Assembly (NCBI RefSeq): GCF_018139145.2
Contig: NC_059500.1
Location: 43,757,226-43,821,225 of the forward strand
DNA: 64,000 nucleotides
Direction of reading: 5' to 3'
DNA from: Gymnogyps californianus
Taxonomy: Eukaryota; Chordata; Aves; Accipitriformes; Cathartidae
In this document: one piece after another, positions 11,397 through 25,936 of the stretch
Layout: each line of letters starts with the position of its first letter
Position numbering within the stretch: the stretch's first letter is position 1
Program-made: the position numbers and the translations under genes
The notes under the pieces: generated by a model
The model's database searches: none
The model's input: the letters and a program-made list of their open reading frames with translations, nothing else
Told to the model about the DNA's origin: nothing

Positions 11397-14300
11397 GGTT
11401 GGAAGACATTATAGCAGAAATCAGTGGTATAGTTCCTGTTAGTGTCCAATTGTAAATCATAGATGAATCTCCAACATACTAGTAGTGTGATTACTGAGAC
11501 ACAGAACTGGAACACAAAGAAGTGTTCTGTAATCAGATAAATATTCTTATTGTAGTTTTCTATCTGTCTGTAAGTATACATGAGCTGAGTGTGGTTTTCT
11601 CAGATTGCTTCACTTAAATTTACTTAAATACCTCACGTTTTCATTTTATCTAGTTTTACTCTGGTTATTAATGAAATAGTTTTTTTATCATGGTTTATTT
11701 GCAATAGTTGCTGGAAGCAAACTGAGGAACTGATTGTGTCCTATCAGAGGTTACAAAGGTAATTCATTCCGAAAGTTGAAATTAGTATGGGAAATATTTT
11801 TTTTTTAAATCCCTCTGTCACAATCTCAGTCCTTCTTTTAAGCCTTGGAGCAGAATTTAACTTTCATCACTTTTGTTAATTAATCCACTGGTGGCCACAG
11901 CAGAACCCCATGAAACAGTCTGTATATCTCAAATGTCTATGATGTTGTGCGCCACTAGAGTGGGAACCTCTGTCAGCAGCATGTCCTTCAGCTGAGGAGA
12001 CAATGATTCCTTCAGTCTACTACTGCTAATTCACCCACTGAAAGATTATTTCACTGTTATCAGCTAACAGATATCTGAAACAAATATGCTTCTCACTTAT
12101 TTTACATGGTGTTGCATCATGTATGGCATTGCTACTTCTACAGCTTTTGGAAATCTTGAGACAAAAATATGAATATATTGTGAATCATTCTGAAATACCA
12201 ACATTGTTGCTTTTCCTTGTATTTGAAAGGAAGGACAATCACTGTCAAATGACATACCAAACTTAGATAAATATGATATGATTTGTATATGGTGGAAATG
12301 ATAATTATCACTGTTACTACTTTTATTATTTTATTCTATCAGAAGGAAGAGAAAAACACATTAGCTGGGTGTTCTGACATAATTTCCCAGATGGAAGGGA
12401 TAATTTTAAAGAAAAGAGGAAGGGTAACTTCGTTAAACAGAATATTGGAAATTGAGTCCCTTGTTTAAATAACTTACAGGAATATGCTTGACTTAACATG
12501 CATAGTCACTGGACTTACTCAGATAAATGTTAGTGTGTTTGTATGCTTGTGAGATCTGGGACTTACAAAAGGCTTGAGATAGTATTGGTACTCATGTATT
12601 AAAGTCAATGGAAAGAAGGGAGATAAAATTTCCTCAGAGCTCAGTGCAGGGAAGGGAAAAAAGCGTAATATCTGTCAGCCTTATCTTAATTTTTTTTTTT
12701 GGACTACTGTTATCTATGATACTAGCAAGAGAGGCAAATTACGATATGTTAAGATTGATTATTGGCAGTTAAATCAGAAAGATTTCTGAATACCTACTAC
12801 TTACAGAAATAACACCTGTTCTACGTAAACTAAAATATTTTTCTTGAGCATTAAAAAACTGAATGAAGATATGGAATAAGACATTAGCTTTGGAGTTCTG
12901 AAGGCACTTAAAAGCCCTAGGCAGTTTATGTTTAATTGGCTCTCCAAGGTAGAAAACAATTCTATATAGACAGATCCCTTAACATATTATCCTTCATCCC
13001 TACCTCGGACTTACCCATCTGAAGGAGAGCTAGAGGAGAAGTAAAAGTACAGTCTAGTCAGAAAAGTGGATAGGTCAGTTGCCCATCAAGCAAATAATTC
13101 CTGGGTGTCTTGAGCATTTGCTATAAAAATCAATAGTGTATTCTTTGTTCTACACTATGTCCTATTTGAAGCAAATAATGCTAATTCAGTAATTGCTCTT
13201 GAGAAAAAAAAATGCTGCGATTGTTGCAAAGTTAAACAGCTTCAGAGAAGTTCTGCCCTTCATAAAATGATTAATTTGACTAATAGTTGACTATTATTCA
13301 GATTACAAACAGTTGCTTTCCTGTAAGAAGCTTCTGGCCTGTAAGCAACCAGGAGGCATGAAGGTGAATCTACAGACATTCAACTGCTTGAATGCTGTCT
13401 TCCAAGAATCATGTGTCTGTGATTCTGCTTACAGAAGCTTTGGGCCATAAAACAAAATCCCATTTTTCTGCCTGTAATAACACATTTCAAATATCTCTGC
13501 TCCTCAGTGATTCCATACGTTCTGGACAGATATGAGCTCTTTAAGAGGCAAAGCGACTATATCAATGTACAAATAGATTAGCTATTTACTGGCAAAAGAG
13601 AGGATTCCAAAGGGTAGCATAGGAATTACTTACCAAGAGCTACAATCACAATAAATATAAAGGAGGCAATTTTTAGTACTACCTAAATAGTGTCATGCAA
13701 ATATAAGCCCATAAACATGAGAGAATAGAATAATGCTAACAAAGGAAATCAGTATGAATAACTGTAAATTTTGGGACAGTATGAGAAAGATACAACTAAT
13801 ACCCAAAACCAAATTTTAGTTTAATTCCAAACACAAGAATTGTGGCTGTCGTGAAGCACTACGATACATGTGAACTCAGTTGAAAATGAGTATTTGGTTA
13901 TTCCTGTATTCTCTTCCTCATTGCTCTATAAAAATGCAATATTTGTGGATTAGACAATTTTTAATGTTGAAGAGGAAATGAAGATAAGTAAGAAGGAGGA
14001 AATCTTGACCCCACTGATTGTGGTGGAGAACCTTTTTGTTGACTTTAGTAGATGCAGTCTTTCATCTTTTATTTAAAAAAAAAAAATTATCATTGAGGAA
14101 GCACTGCCATTCAGGCATAGTGAGTTAATTCATCTTTAGGTGATACAACAAAATTCTCCTCTGTTCAGGGGAGAAAATAAATATAATATAAAAAATCATT
14201 TGCCTTTTTTAGAGCAAAAGGGATATCTATGCAGAAGTGAATTGACTATCATATTCAGGGGGTCATGATAAAAGTATATGTGTTTATTCTGCTTAGGCTT

Positions 14301-17300
14301 CTTATTCCAAAGATCAATTAGTTCTGACATCCTCATTCATTGATTAGTCTATTCCTCCCATACATTTCACTCTCAGTGGTTATTTATTCTACAACAGTGC
14401 AATTTGCCAACAAGATTCTTTTTAGGCTCAGTGTTGGTTCCACTAGTTACTCTAAGTATTACCTTTTTTTTTAACGCGCTTTACTTTCATTTTACAGTTT
14501 TCTCTAGGCTATAAATCTTTCTCACAGAGATCGTTCCTGCTAAAATGAATGGAACTGCTCACTAAGTAAATAGACTGAACTCAGCACCCATAAAAGCCTA
14601 TTGAGGCATATATTTAACTGTCCTGCATGTTAACATTATGATTGCAATTATCTTGTGACTATGAAGTCACTGTTTATATACAGTTAGCAGATGAGAAGGG
14701 CACAACCTCTAATCTGATCTTTCTCTCTAGTTTTGTTATAGATACTGGGAGTGAGAGTATAGAGGATGCTAAGTACTGTTTTATTCCTTCATAATGTCCT
14801 TAACTACATAACCTCTTTTTTCTTACTTCCATGAAAAATGTTTCCTCCGAAAAAGGTTTCCTCCAAATAAGGAGGGCTATCTTACCCCACCACAGATTTG
14901 TACTGACTTGCTAAGTAAATTTTACTCCTTTATCCTATATTTCTGAAATAATATTCCAATAACTAATAAATATGTTTCACTCTATCTGAGTTTTATGGTT
15001 TAGAATGGGAGATGGGGCGTCATAAGAGCATCCTGGATTCTCCCCCTCTTTCCTGAAGCAAGTGAACACACAAACAGAGCGATTATCCAGCAGTCACTTA
15101 GGAACAGACTGAATCCAGAGGAAAAGATCTGAGCAGGAGTATGCACATAGAAGCACACACCAGTGTTGCTAACAAAATATATGCTGTCCATGGGAAAATA
15201 CCACTAACTGCAACTCCGTTCACAGCTACGAATTCCCCTCAGGCAAGGGGCCTAGACAATGTTTTATATTTTTTAAGTGTTTTGGGATATTTAAAACATT
15301 AATCTTTTCAAACAAACAATACTTATAGATTATTTATCAAGACATTAATGATGTCTTTTAACTGTGTCTTTTGCTTTGGGATTGCTTTGGAAAAGGTACA
15401 TGTTCAAATTGTGTTTCCTAAAAACAAAAGGAGCAGATGATGCTGATCATCCATATTAGGCCATAGTTGCTGAAAAAGATCATTCTTGGTTTTGGAAAGG
15501 TGGGCTTCATCTGAGGAAGGCAGAATATTGCCTTCTTACCTGTCTTAGTGGTCTCTGCTTAAAAATGTTTGAAAATTATAATATTGACTTAATAAACACA
15601 TTGCTTATACTTCAGCAGAAAGTGCACAGTCAATAGACACTGAATTAATTTGAAGATTTTTTTTTAATATTCTGAATGGATGTTCTTAAAATAAATTATC
15701 AAACATTCATATTTGTTTCTTGATATTTTGTGTGATAGGTTTTATGCTAGCCCCGTTCTATAGTTTGCATTTATCTATTTCTGCTGCTGTGCTGCATAAC
15801 AGTAAAGTAAGCCTTTCATTTCAGCTCTCAGGGGAGGACTTTATGATATCGAATCTCTGTTTGTAGATTGTCATACTGGTGTTCTTTATCTCCTAAAAGG
15901 AAATAGCCCTGAATAAATAAAGTACGCTGTAGTATTTTGAAATCTTGGTTTTTCTTGTGGGTGATTTACTTTACAAGTGATAAAGTTTTGTTTGTTCGTT
16001 TGTTTTTCATGTTTTATTTTTATAATAATATGCTGGTTTGATGGCAGAAGCTTGAACAGGCCATTTTTTGATCTACCACAGTTCTTAGTCACTTCTCTAC
16101 TTCTGCAGCTCTTATCCTTAATACAACTTCATGCATCCGAAACCAGCGTTTGTCTCGTAGTATGAAGATCCACATTTATTCTATTCTTTGCCTTTGAGAA
16201 TAGGAGTGTCCTTAGTTGAAAGAAAAAGTCATTTCCAGAGCTGCACAGGGAAGCTTCTACAACAGCTGCCTGCACTGTATTTGTACTGTGGGTAAGTAGG
16301 GGAGTTTGAATAAATATTGTAATTAGGAACATAATAGCACATTTTGATTGCTTTAATAAATAACACCAACATGAATCTTTTCTTAGTGGTGACACTAATG
16401 ATCATTAATGGCCAAGCCTGTTATCCTTACAGAATGAATTCTTAGCTGAAAAGCCTACGTCTTGAATACAAGACATGCTATTATTGAAACAGAAAATAAA
16501 TGCAAAACCTTGGCATTAATCTCATTGGTTTATGATAATCCTCAAAAATATAAAACAGAAATAACAGAAAAGACTCCAAACCCTTTTGTTTCTTTTGGTT
16601 TTCATGTAAAAATAATAGGAAGCCGCATGGACACAGCTGGATTCCATATAACCGTATTTACGCATTATATGCAGCCTAGCTACCTTTGTGCTCCAGCTCG
16701 CTCAGGTTTCTAAACCACACACAGCAAGTACGAGAAGAGGTTTCACACTCTCCAAAAGGTGTGTTATTCAGCGCTGATACCACAGGCTTGAGGTAATGCA
16801 AGTAAAAGAGACAGCTTCACAGGGGACTTGTACTAAATGCTGGCTTTAGCTAGCTCAGTCATGTACAGAGGCATGTGTTCCTTGGGGCTGGGCACTTAAA
16901 GCTATGATGATGGTAGACAATTTTTTTTCCCCATTGAGTGCTACTGATTAAAGCACTTGCAGGCCTTAATGACACTTTTGGCAGAACAATATGCATTTTA
17001 GCCAGTTTTCCTTTGGAAATGGTTACTTGCATGTCTGTTACTGTTTTCCAGTTTGATCAGTTGATCAGCATTGATCAGTTTCAACCACATTTGAAGGAAT
17101 TTTCCACATATTTTACTTGGGGAGAGGAATTAAAGGCCGAAGATGAATTTCTCTTTATTAAATGTCAGATTGTCCATCCAGAGGATCATACAAAGATCAG
17201 GTCAACCATCAAAAGTCTCCAGACTTCCAATTTAGACACCAGAAAGTCCTCCAAAGGAAATATACCTGTTCTTAGAAGACACTTTATTGATGTGCTCCTC

Positions 17301-20300
17301 CGTGCTGCTCATGGACCTGTTTGCTTTTTGCCATATTCCTCCCCTAAAATATAAAAAGACATTTTGATCATTAAAATGCATTAATGTCATTATATATACA
17401 GCTTTCTACAAACGAAGGCTTATTACCAAAGATTCTCTTTGGATAGTGTTTTACAGACACTTCATGAAAACATGTGGAATGATGTGCTTTCTGGCCTTTC
17501 TTCATCAACAAAATCATCCAGCTGTGGAGTACTGGAATCACACTTGAAGTGTCTTGTAGGAACAGGGATGTACAGCACACTGGTGGTGTTATGTGACATT
17601 GGCTGTGCTTTGTTTCACAAGAGGTATCCACAATGCATAATGTTCTGTAGAACTTGTGAAGCTTTCTTGCATCTTTGCCAGAACACACTGCTATCTCTCG
17701 TATCTCATGATATAGGGAGAATCACAAGACTCTCATGAAGAAACATTATCATCTCCAGGTTTGTTATCTTTTGTCAGCTTTTGTCAGTCCATCAGTGACA
17801 GGGCTCCTGTCATGGAGACCTCCAGCTCTATCATACAAAACACCTTCTGTCAGCTTATAGGAAAGTAGTACATTTGCAATTACGTGCTGTAGGACCTATT
17901 CTCAGTTACAATTTTAAATACTTGCCGGAATACATGAATAAATCTTGCCACAGGAAAAGATAAAAAGGTGATGGGACATAGTTGAGACCCTTTCTCTTTG
18001 TAAACAATTGAAACTCTTCAGAAGTTAATTGAATTCCATGGTGACTTGAAATCTGTTCAGGAACTCTATTCTTCAATAATGATAGTGATCATTTTCAACA
18101 TCTACTTTGAGTTACAGTCATACAGAACACCACCCATTTAGAATGGGAATCTGTGGATTCAAAAGTCTTCTTTAGTATTATCTTCAGAAGATGATGACCA
18201 TGCTTTTTGAATGATCTGTGTATATTCTCTATGTGCTTCCATTTGTTGCTTTTTTTTTCAACTAACAACCGTACGTATTGTGAGTAAAACACATTGTAGT
18301 TGGGTGTTGCCAATGTCTTCTGTTTACTCCCAGTTTATCTGATAATATTGAAACTCCCTGGGATTTTTAGCAAAACTTGCCATTGACCTGATGAAGTTTA
18401 GTACCAATTTTAAGACTAAGTTAAACTTAATATGCATATCTTACTTTGCATGCCACAGAGTAGGTATTCCCTTAAACTCTTCCAAACTGATGACATTTTA
18501 ATTTTACCCAATTTAGTCACATAGAAACAGCTGAGTTGCTATTTCATTGTATATATAAAAGTGGAAATGTGCTGCAGTGGTTTAGAAAGGAGTTAATAGA
18601 AGAGTTAATAGCTACAGTCTTAGGAAAAACAGTCTTCTGCTGCATTAGTAGGCTCTGCAGAGAGGAACAAATTATAAATTTTACCTCCTACTATGATTAA
18701 TAAAATTTCCACCTTTAAATAAGCTGTCTTAGTACCACTGTATACTGTTATAGCCTGTTGATGTGAACAGGCCAGTCCTCAGCTAATCTGTCAAGAACAT
18801 TTGCTTTGCCGACAGGGAAGATTTTAGTTACTTTTGGAAACATTAGACTGAATATTTAATTCCTTTTTCTAACAGCTGATAAACTGTACTCAGTTTCACT
18901 TTCCTAGCTTTGTTTGTCATTACGTGTCATTGTGTACCTAGAGTAAAAGAGTTGTCTAAATAGCAATGGTATTAAGCAATTGCTTATTTTGGTATTTATT
19001 CTGAAGCTGTACATAGAGTAACCATAACACAGCAAAGCTGGGGGTAAGTATTCCAGAATACTTGCCTGTAAAATATGGTGCACTTATATCAGACAATTTT
19101 TGAGGTGTGCAGAGTCAGCAAGCTTCATTCAGACTTAAAGGAAGGCCTGTGTGTTGCAAGATCTACACTCCTTTCTGGCATAATCTTATTTTGTCTGAAA
19201 CAAGATTACCTGCGCATGAATTCCCCTCACTTGCATCTTCAGTCAGTGTGGCTTTTGTAATTCTACTGTTGTATTTATATGCTTCATTAAAAGAACCAGA
19301 TTTCCTTTTTTAAAAAAAAGAAGTCAGAGGTAAATTTTTCCCCCTATAAATATCCTTCTCGCTTTAAAACATGAGAACTTCAACTATGGAAAGCTCTTTA
19401 CTGTACTTTATTAATCATATAGAATATTTTTACTGGTATCTGGGATCTTCACAGTAAATGCTCCTCTACTTCCAGATAAAGTAACTCTTCATCTTTCTCA
19501 CACCATTGGACAAGCCTTAATTTTAGCCTCAGCATATCTACTAAACATTCAGTGTTGTCCTCAAGGCAGAGGTCCTATGAATTTGTTGAGTATGTACGAA
19601 TTTCAAAGTTCAATGTAAGAATTGTACTGGCTTTATAGTAATCTTTTTAGGAAAGTAATTGCAGTTAGCTATGATATTTGTCTGTGGAATGAGAAGACGA
19701 TTAAAAATTATAATACGATATTCTACTAATTAAGTAGTTTCTAACTAAAAAATTACTTTTAGCTGATCTATGACGAAGAGTTGCATACTTTGGTCAGCTT
19801 GCAAAATGAGAAGTACTTCTATTACTCTTTGGATTTCAAATAGTAACCAATATAATATTCAGTGTAATATGTTTCAGAATTAGGTTTATTGTCACAAAGC
19901 CAATTTTCTGTTAACATTATATTCTCTAATTTGAAATTTGGGGAACATTTTTATTTCCTTTTTATCTGTATTCAAACTTACAATTGTAAGAATGTTCCCT
20001 TGTGTACTGTTGCTAAACAACTCAAAAGTTAATAATAATAAACTTATTATATGCAGTTGATTAATGGTAATCTATAAAGCAGCAGAAGTTTTATGTGCTG
20101 TTTACTCTCATTTTCTTGTAGTTAACTGGGAAATACCTTGTACTCACTGCAGCATAAAACCTTATTGTCAAAGGCATGAGACTAGATGTTGCTGAGAAAG
20201 GACATTTGTCTTCAAGGACTTTGACCCATGTGCATGGGAAGCAAACAGTGTTAATGATTTAAGTCAAATGGCTTAAGCCCTTTCCCCCTATTTTGACAGT

Positions 20301-20316
20301 GATCACTGTCCCTTAG
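11397..20316. other. Intergenic, no supportable gene
   Basis: AT-rich sequence with no recognised repeat. The only unusual coding signal is a pair of same-frame open stretches at 16,938-17,738, treated in the findings. A/T homopolymers occur near 12,690, 14,077 and 15,658. Confidence 0.6.
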
Positions 20317-20910
20317 TGTTGTGGTTTAACCCCAGCCAGCAGCTAAGCCCCACCCAGCCGCTCGCTCACTCCCCCCAGTTGGGATGGGGGAGAGAATCAG
20401 AAGGGTAGAAGTGAGAAAACTCGTGGGTTGAGATAAAGGCAGTTTAATAGGGAAAGCAAAAGCTGTGCATGCAAGCAAAGCAAAACAAGGAATTCATTCA
20501 CCATTTCCCATCGGCAGGCAGGTGTTCAGCCATCTCCAGGAAAGCAGGGCTCCATCACGCCTAACGGTTACTTGGGAAGACAAATGCCATCACTCCAAAA
20601 GTCTCCCCTGTCTTTCTTCTTCCCTCAGCTGTATATACTGAGCATGACGTGCTATGGTATGGAATATCCCTTTGGTCAGTTGGGGCAGGTGTGCCAGCTG
20701 TGTCCCCTCCCAACTTCTTGTGCACCCCCAGCCTACTCGTTGGTGGGGTGATGAGAGAAGCAGAAAAGGCCTTGACTCTGTGTAAGCACTGCTCAGCAAC
20801 AACTAAACCATCTCTATATTATCAACACTGTTTTCAGCACAAATCCAAAACACAGCCCCATACCAGCTACTATGAAGAAAATTAACTCTATCCCAGCCAA
20901 AACCAGCACA
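20317..20910 (-). mobile_element. Solo ERV LTR, divergent subfamily, copy 2
   Basis: The ends match the same LTR family as at 2691-3271, including the promoter-proximal block. The inner third (about 20,455-20,600, the downstream part in LTR orientation) is a different sequence, so it is a sister subfamily. Flanks CTTAG and CTTGT could be a decayed 5-bp duplication. No internal viral sequence is present. Confidence 0.8.
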
Positions 20911-23900
20911 CTTGTAAACATACTTTCTGCCTAGTTTAAATGGCACTAGTGAACAGCAGTGTAATGGGAATAAATTTCCTTCAATTAACTTCCAAGTGAG
21001 GGGTAGGTGGACAGGAGGTTTGGTAACAGCTTTAACCTGCAAAGCTGCAAAACATCTATCAGAATTACTTCTTTGACCTGGGACTAGTTTAATACAAGTA
21101 GCCTGTATTCGGGCTGTGCAAATGAAGTAAAATACTCTGTCTCTTAGTGGACTGATCATTTGAACAGTTAGGGACGTATTCACATGGGGCATGCAATTTG
21201 CCTAAGTTCTCAGTATAAGTGGCGTAAGAAAGAGGCAGCAGCACAGCAGGTTGACTTCTGTAATGACCTGTCTTATTATGCAGTTGTATTGAAATTTGAT
21301 GAACAACCTGGGAACTCGGTTTCCATGGACTTAGTGCTAATGGGAGATGTATCTGGATTCTGGCTTCTCACACTCTTTATTTCATGTTTTTTTGGTACAA
21401 GTTGGAGTTTGAGAGGGGGCTAAACCTGCAGTTCTATTGTCTGTGCCTGTCAGCCTGCACTTTACCACAAAGAAAGCCATTCAATCAGCCATTGTTTGGG
21501 ATACCTCCAAGTACTTTTGGTATTGATTCAGTGGTGCTTTTTGGCTTTGAATTAGTAGCCAGCCTTGGCTCAAAAACAGGCACTCTGGTATCTTACTCAG
21601 TTTCGCATGGAGGAACAGAACAGACAATTATTGTAACACAAGAATTATGTGCTATTCACAGCTAAGATGAGATTAATGTATTCAGTCTTTGAAAACCTCA
21701 ACAGATACTTGTATCAGACCTTTAGGAGTCATCTCCTAGCCAGGCGTGGCTTCTTTTTTCTCTTTCTCTACCCCTCAGTAAAAGCAACAGCATTTCTTTT
21801 TAACCATGCCTAATATTTCATAAGAGCAACAGGGACTGTTAGAATGCTTTCACCTTGAAATTTATGGTTGGGAATGAAGTAATTGAATAAACAGTGATCC
21901 CTCGGAGAACAGAATTTCTTATTAGTACTTGGTTACATTGGGCAAACCAGCAGTCCAACAGGGACACTGAGTTCATTAACTCCATTTTCATGCCCACCTT
22001 CTCTCAAGAAAGACAGGAGGCATTCACAGTGTAGAGGTTTTACACATTGTTGATGGACAGTCTTCAAGTTTGGAGGAGAAGAGTTTTCTGATATTTGAAA
22101 TGGTTTCTTTCTGTTCATCTTTATAGGTTGACCAGTGTAATTGGAACATGTAAAACTGTGAAGTGTAAGTAACATGGAAAAGCATTGTTCCCCATAGGAA
22201 GTGAAGATGCTTGATATGGAAGACTGGATAACTGGTGACTCGAAGTACATGTTCTGTTCGTAAAACCTGTAAGAAAAAAGTAGTAGCTTTCATGGGTGTA
22301 TGTGTAGCAATCGTATGGAGACTCTGAAAATAAAAATGCTTGAGTGCCAGTGTCAATGCCTGTCAATCTGCTGCTGCTACATGCAGTTTTTGTCTTTCTC
22401 GTTTCTTTGGCTGGTTGTCTGGAGAATTATTCCTTCAGTAATTTGTGAAATCACCTTTTTCCTTCCAAATTATTTACTAATATCCTCTTACAATAGCTAA
22501 CAGGTGTGTATTGGGATTTTTTTCCCTCCTTTTATTGAAATGATTGTGTAACATTTTAATTCCATGGGGCAGAAACTATTAATTCCTACTGTGGTAGTAT
22601 AGCAACTCTTACAATGGGAACCTCAGCCTTATTTATCATGAAAACGATTGTTAATATGCTATTGAAGTGTTTATCATAAACACTACTTATGATAGAAATG
22701 CTAAACCACGGGATAGCTGTATCATGATAGCTCTTCAAATTCCTTACTAAATTGTAAAGATGAGCTACAGAGTTCAGATCTGAGTTTTTCTGAGACGTAG
22801 GTAATCCCTGGTTTTGCTTCTGCATCACATGGAATAAAACCAATCTCAACTGTATGCCTGGAGAATAAATAAAATGGATATGAACCACAGAAACTACGGA
22901 AGACCACAAAAGCCTGTGTTGTTTGGTATTGCATAGTATGTACCAGGATGTAAGGGTTTACTAGGATACTTTGTATATGATGCAAATTACTTTTCCCCGC
23001 ATGGTCACAGTGAAGAGAAGAGTTTTAGAAGGTCCTGTAGTGTAAGGTATTCTCTTTCTTCATAATCACTAGAGCTATAGGTTTTTCTAGGACACAGAAA
23101 AATGATACAGCAAAGTCATTATATATTCTTGCATGCTTTAATAATGGCTGAAATGAAAAAATGAACTTTTCCTTTGCCACATGAATAGAGAAACATGCAC
23201 TTCCAAACCATACTCTCTCTCAGAAGTACGACACTATTTGTATTTACATTTTCAAAACCACAAAAATGTACAAAGCAGAACTCACAGTTCACAGGCTAAA
23301 TCTCTTCAACGTGACAAGAGGTATTGCAAATGTGCTTATGATGAAGCAACAATTCAGCATTGCTCAACAAGTCTATTTTTTAATAATTCAGTTCTATGAA
23401 TGAGATATGGAGTAAATTCTCACTTTGGGACACATATATGATTCCCACTGACTTCATAAGGAATTATGTTACACATGTCAAGGTGAGAACACCCCTTAGG
23501 AAGAGCTTCTGGATGACTGTGAACTGGTTTTGTCTAGCTACTTCAGAATGGTGAATAAAAAAAATAATCTGTGTCCCGATTCATCTCTAATTTAACCTTC
23601 AGTAAAGTGGAAGTAATTTAGTGGCTGCAGGTGGCATAGAAAAGAGGAGAATCAGGCTAAGGAATTTCTATAAAATATTAAGTAGATACAAAGAATTGTC
23701 CTCTGTTCATGGTTTTGCACAATAGGATGTGAATAATTAATTATACAATATCTAACTCATACCATAATTACGGAGGCAAACAAGTTGTTTAAAAAACAGT
23801 TTCAAAAGATGTCTTTTACAAATATTTTCAGGGAGCTCAGGCACATTCTGTTTTGTTTTCAACACAGCTGTACGGGGGCCATCTCTGGACTGCCAGCACG

Positions 23901-25619
23901 TGGGTCACAAAGAATCCACAGCGTTCTTCTAAGCTCAGTGGAAGACCACTCAGATATTACAGCGTAAGGGTGTATTTACTGACTCTGCCCATAACCACAC
24001 ACAGAGACCTATTCATTGAAAGTACAAAGAAGTAATTAGTCAAAACACTTTATTTACTGTATATGGGAGTTAAGCGTGCCTATTGGTATGAGGCATAAGA
24101 ACACAACTTTGCTGCCTGTTTAGCAAATTCAGCTTTTTATTCTCCAACTGTTTGCTGTTCAGAGTCTGCCTTCTGACACATGTTTTTTTAATATGTATGC
24201 AGCAAAAATGACCCCTTTAAACATCAGTTTCCTAAACTTCAGTTTAGCTTCTGTAGCAAGCTGGATTTTTTTTTTTTTTACCTTGTTTTGCAGACTTTGC
24301 TAAAGGGAAATATATACTTTACTCCATTTTTTGCAAGATCATATTGATTTCTTACTTGGCAAAACATTTTTAGTAGACCTCAACTCTGCATCTCAAATTA
24401 CACAGCAATTCCTGTATTGCAATACTTCATTTTCAATTTTAAGTTACAAGTATGAGAATATGTTGTGCAAAACTTGTATCTTTCAAGAGACCTACTTTTC
24501 TATAGAATAATGGGAAAACCCAAATTCAGATAGAGTTTTGAAACACACCAATGTGTTTCAGAAGAAGAAGAAATGTTCCAGTAAATGTAGCAGAATTCAA
24601 TTTTTTCTGTAGAACACTGTCATTTGCAATACTTTGCTTCATGTCATTTGCACGGTGCTTCAGTCCACTCAAATATTTTAACAAAGATTTACCTTTCAGT
24701 TTTAAATGGTTATGATACAGATTAGGGTTTTTTTTTCTGTTCCCCAGAACACTTTGGAAGAGGAACAGATGACTAGGCAGAGCAGATTGATCATGACAGG
24801 CAACTCAGTAATAGGATCTGCAAGATATCATGAAAGAATTAACAAATCAAATCAGAGTGAATTACACTCATAAGAAAAAGTTTGTTAACAAGGAAGCAAG
24901 AGCTTTTAGCTTTTACAGTAATACCTTCAACAAGCTGTAAAATAATACATGAGAGGAAAAAATCCCAGATCTCATAGCACTGAATTTATTAATAATTAGC
25001 CATCGCTAACTCCTCAGTGAGGCACAACTTGATTGGAATAATAAATCTGTACTATTCAGGTTAGTTATTTATAGTGGGCAAAGGAAACACACTGGTGAAT
25101 ACTAGCGGCGTGAGGGCATTGGAGAAGCTATGAATCCTGCAGTTTATTTCCTGGTCTACTCTGCACTCATCGCCTGACCTTCCATTGACTTCTACAGTCC
25201 TGGACAGGGACTCCAGCTCTTCGCCATGTCACTTTATTTCTCTATAAAGTGGATGCTACCCTAGGATGCTCCTTCGCGAGTCATTCAGTTGAATATACAT
25301 GAAGCGTGACAGTGGGCACTATAGTTAGAAAGGATCCTAGGTCTGAAGTCGAGGGCAGGGTCTCCAGCGCCTAGCCTGTGTCTGCTAGGTTCCCTCCGGA
25401 CCTTGTGCCACCGTGGCAAGGGGACCCCAACACGGCCATGGCTTCTGACCCCCGTGCCCTCGAGCTTTCCATTGTTCAGTTTTGCCATCTGTAAAGTGGA
25501 AAACGGAGAAATCCCCGCCTAAGGACCGGCAGCAGCCACCGGTTCGTACCTGTTGCTTTGAGACCCTGAGCTGGGTCTCAGAGCGCCCGTTACTTCGGTG
25601 GTGCATTATCGAAACAGAA
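20911..25619. other. Intergenic region upstream of PRUNE2, no gene seen
   Basis: AT-rich DNA leading to the CpG island. A stretch near 23,437-23,480 (CCCACTGACTTCATAAGG) resembles very old amniote repeats but is too short to assign. In other amniotes the neighbour on this side is FOXB2; it is not in the window. Confidence 0.6.
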
Positions 25620-25768
25620 CCAACCGAAGCTTTTACGGGTCTGACCGACTGCGCAGACGGGAGGGCAGCGTGGTCCCGCCGCACGGGCGGGGGCCGCCTG
25701 CCCCACGCCGCCTGCCGCGGGCTCCGCGCCCCTCCGCGGGGCTCCGCGCCGGCCCTTGCGGCACGGCC

Positions 25769-25776
25769 TGACGTCA
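25769..25776 (+). promoter_or_regulatory. Consensus cAMP response element (TGACGTCA)
   Basis: A perfect palindromic CRE lies about 160 bp upstream of the PRUNE2 ATG and directly before a GC-box array. CREB/ATF proteins bind this 8-mer, and such sites near CpG-island promoters are common in neuronal genes. Actual binding is inferred, not shown. Confidence 0.6.
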
Positions 25777-25786
25777 CCGCCCGCGG

Positions 25787-25817
25787 CGGGCGGGGCGGGG
25801 CGGGGCGGGCGGCGGGG
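25787..25817 (+). promoter_or_regulatory. Stacked GC boxes (Sp/KLF type)
   Basis: A run of GGGGCGGGGC-type units gives several overlapping GGGCGG cores about 120-150 bp upstream of the ATG. These are typical Sp1/KLF sites of a TATA-less promoter. The G-rich run could also form a G-quadruplex on the sense strand. Confidence 0.6.
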
Positions 25818-25884
25818 CCGCGCTCCGCAGCGGGCAGCGCGGGGACAGCGCGGGAGCGCGGCGGGGCGCGGCGCGGCGGTGCTC

Positions 25885-25920
25885 CCTGCCTGCCTGCCTG
25901 CCGGCCTGCCTGCCTGCCTC
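25885..25920 (+). repeat. CCTG tetranucleotide repeat in the presumed PRUNE2 5' UTR
   Basis: Nine 4-base units are visible: four CCTG, one CCGG, three CCTG and a final CCTC. The array ends 16 bp before the start codon. It probably lies in the 5' UTR, but the transcription start is unknown. Confidence 0.85.
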
Positions 25921-25936
25921 TTGGCCGGCCGGCGCC

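Noticed and set aside
1..25600. FOXB2 or another neighbour gene upstream of PRUNE2
   Set aside because: FOXB2 would be a GC-rich single-exon forkhead gene. No forkhead-like frame or second CpG island is present in this part.
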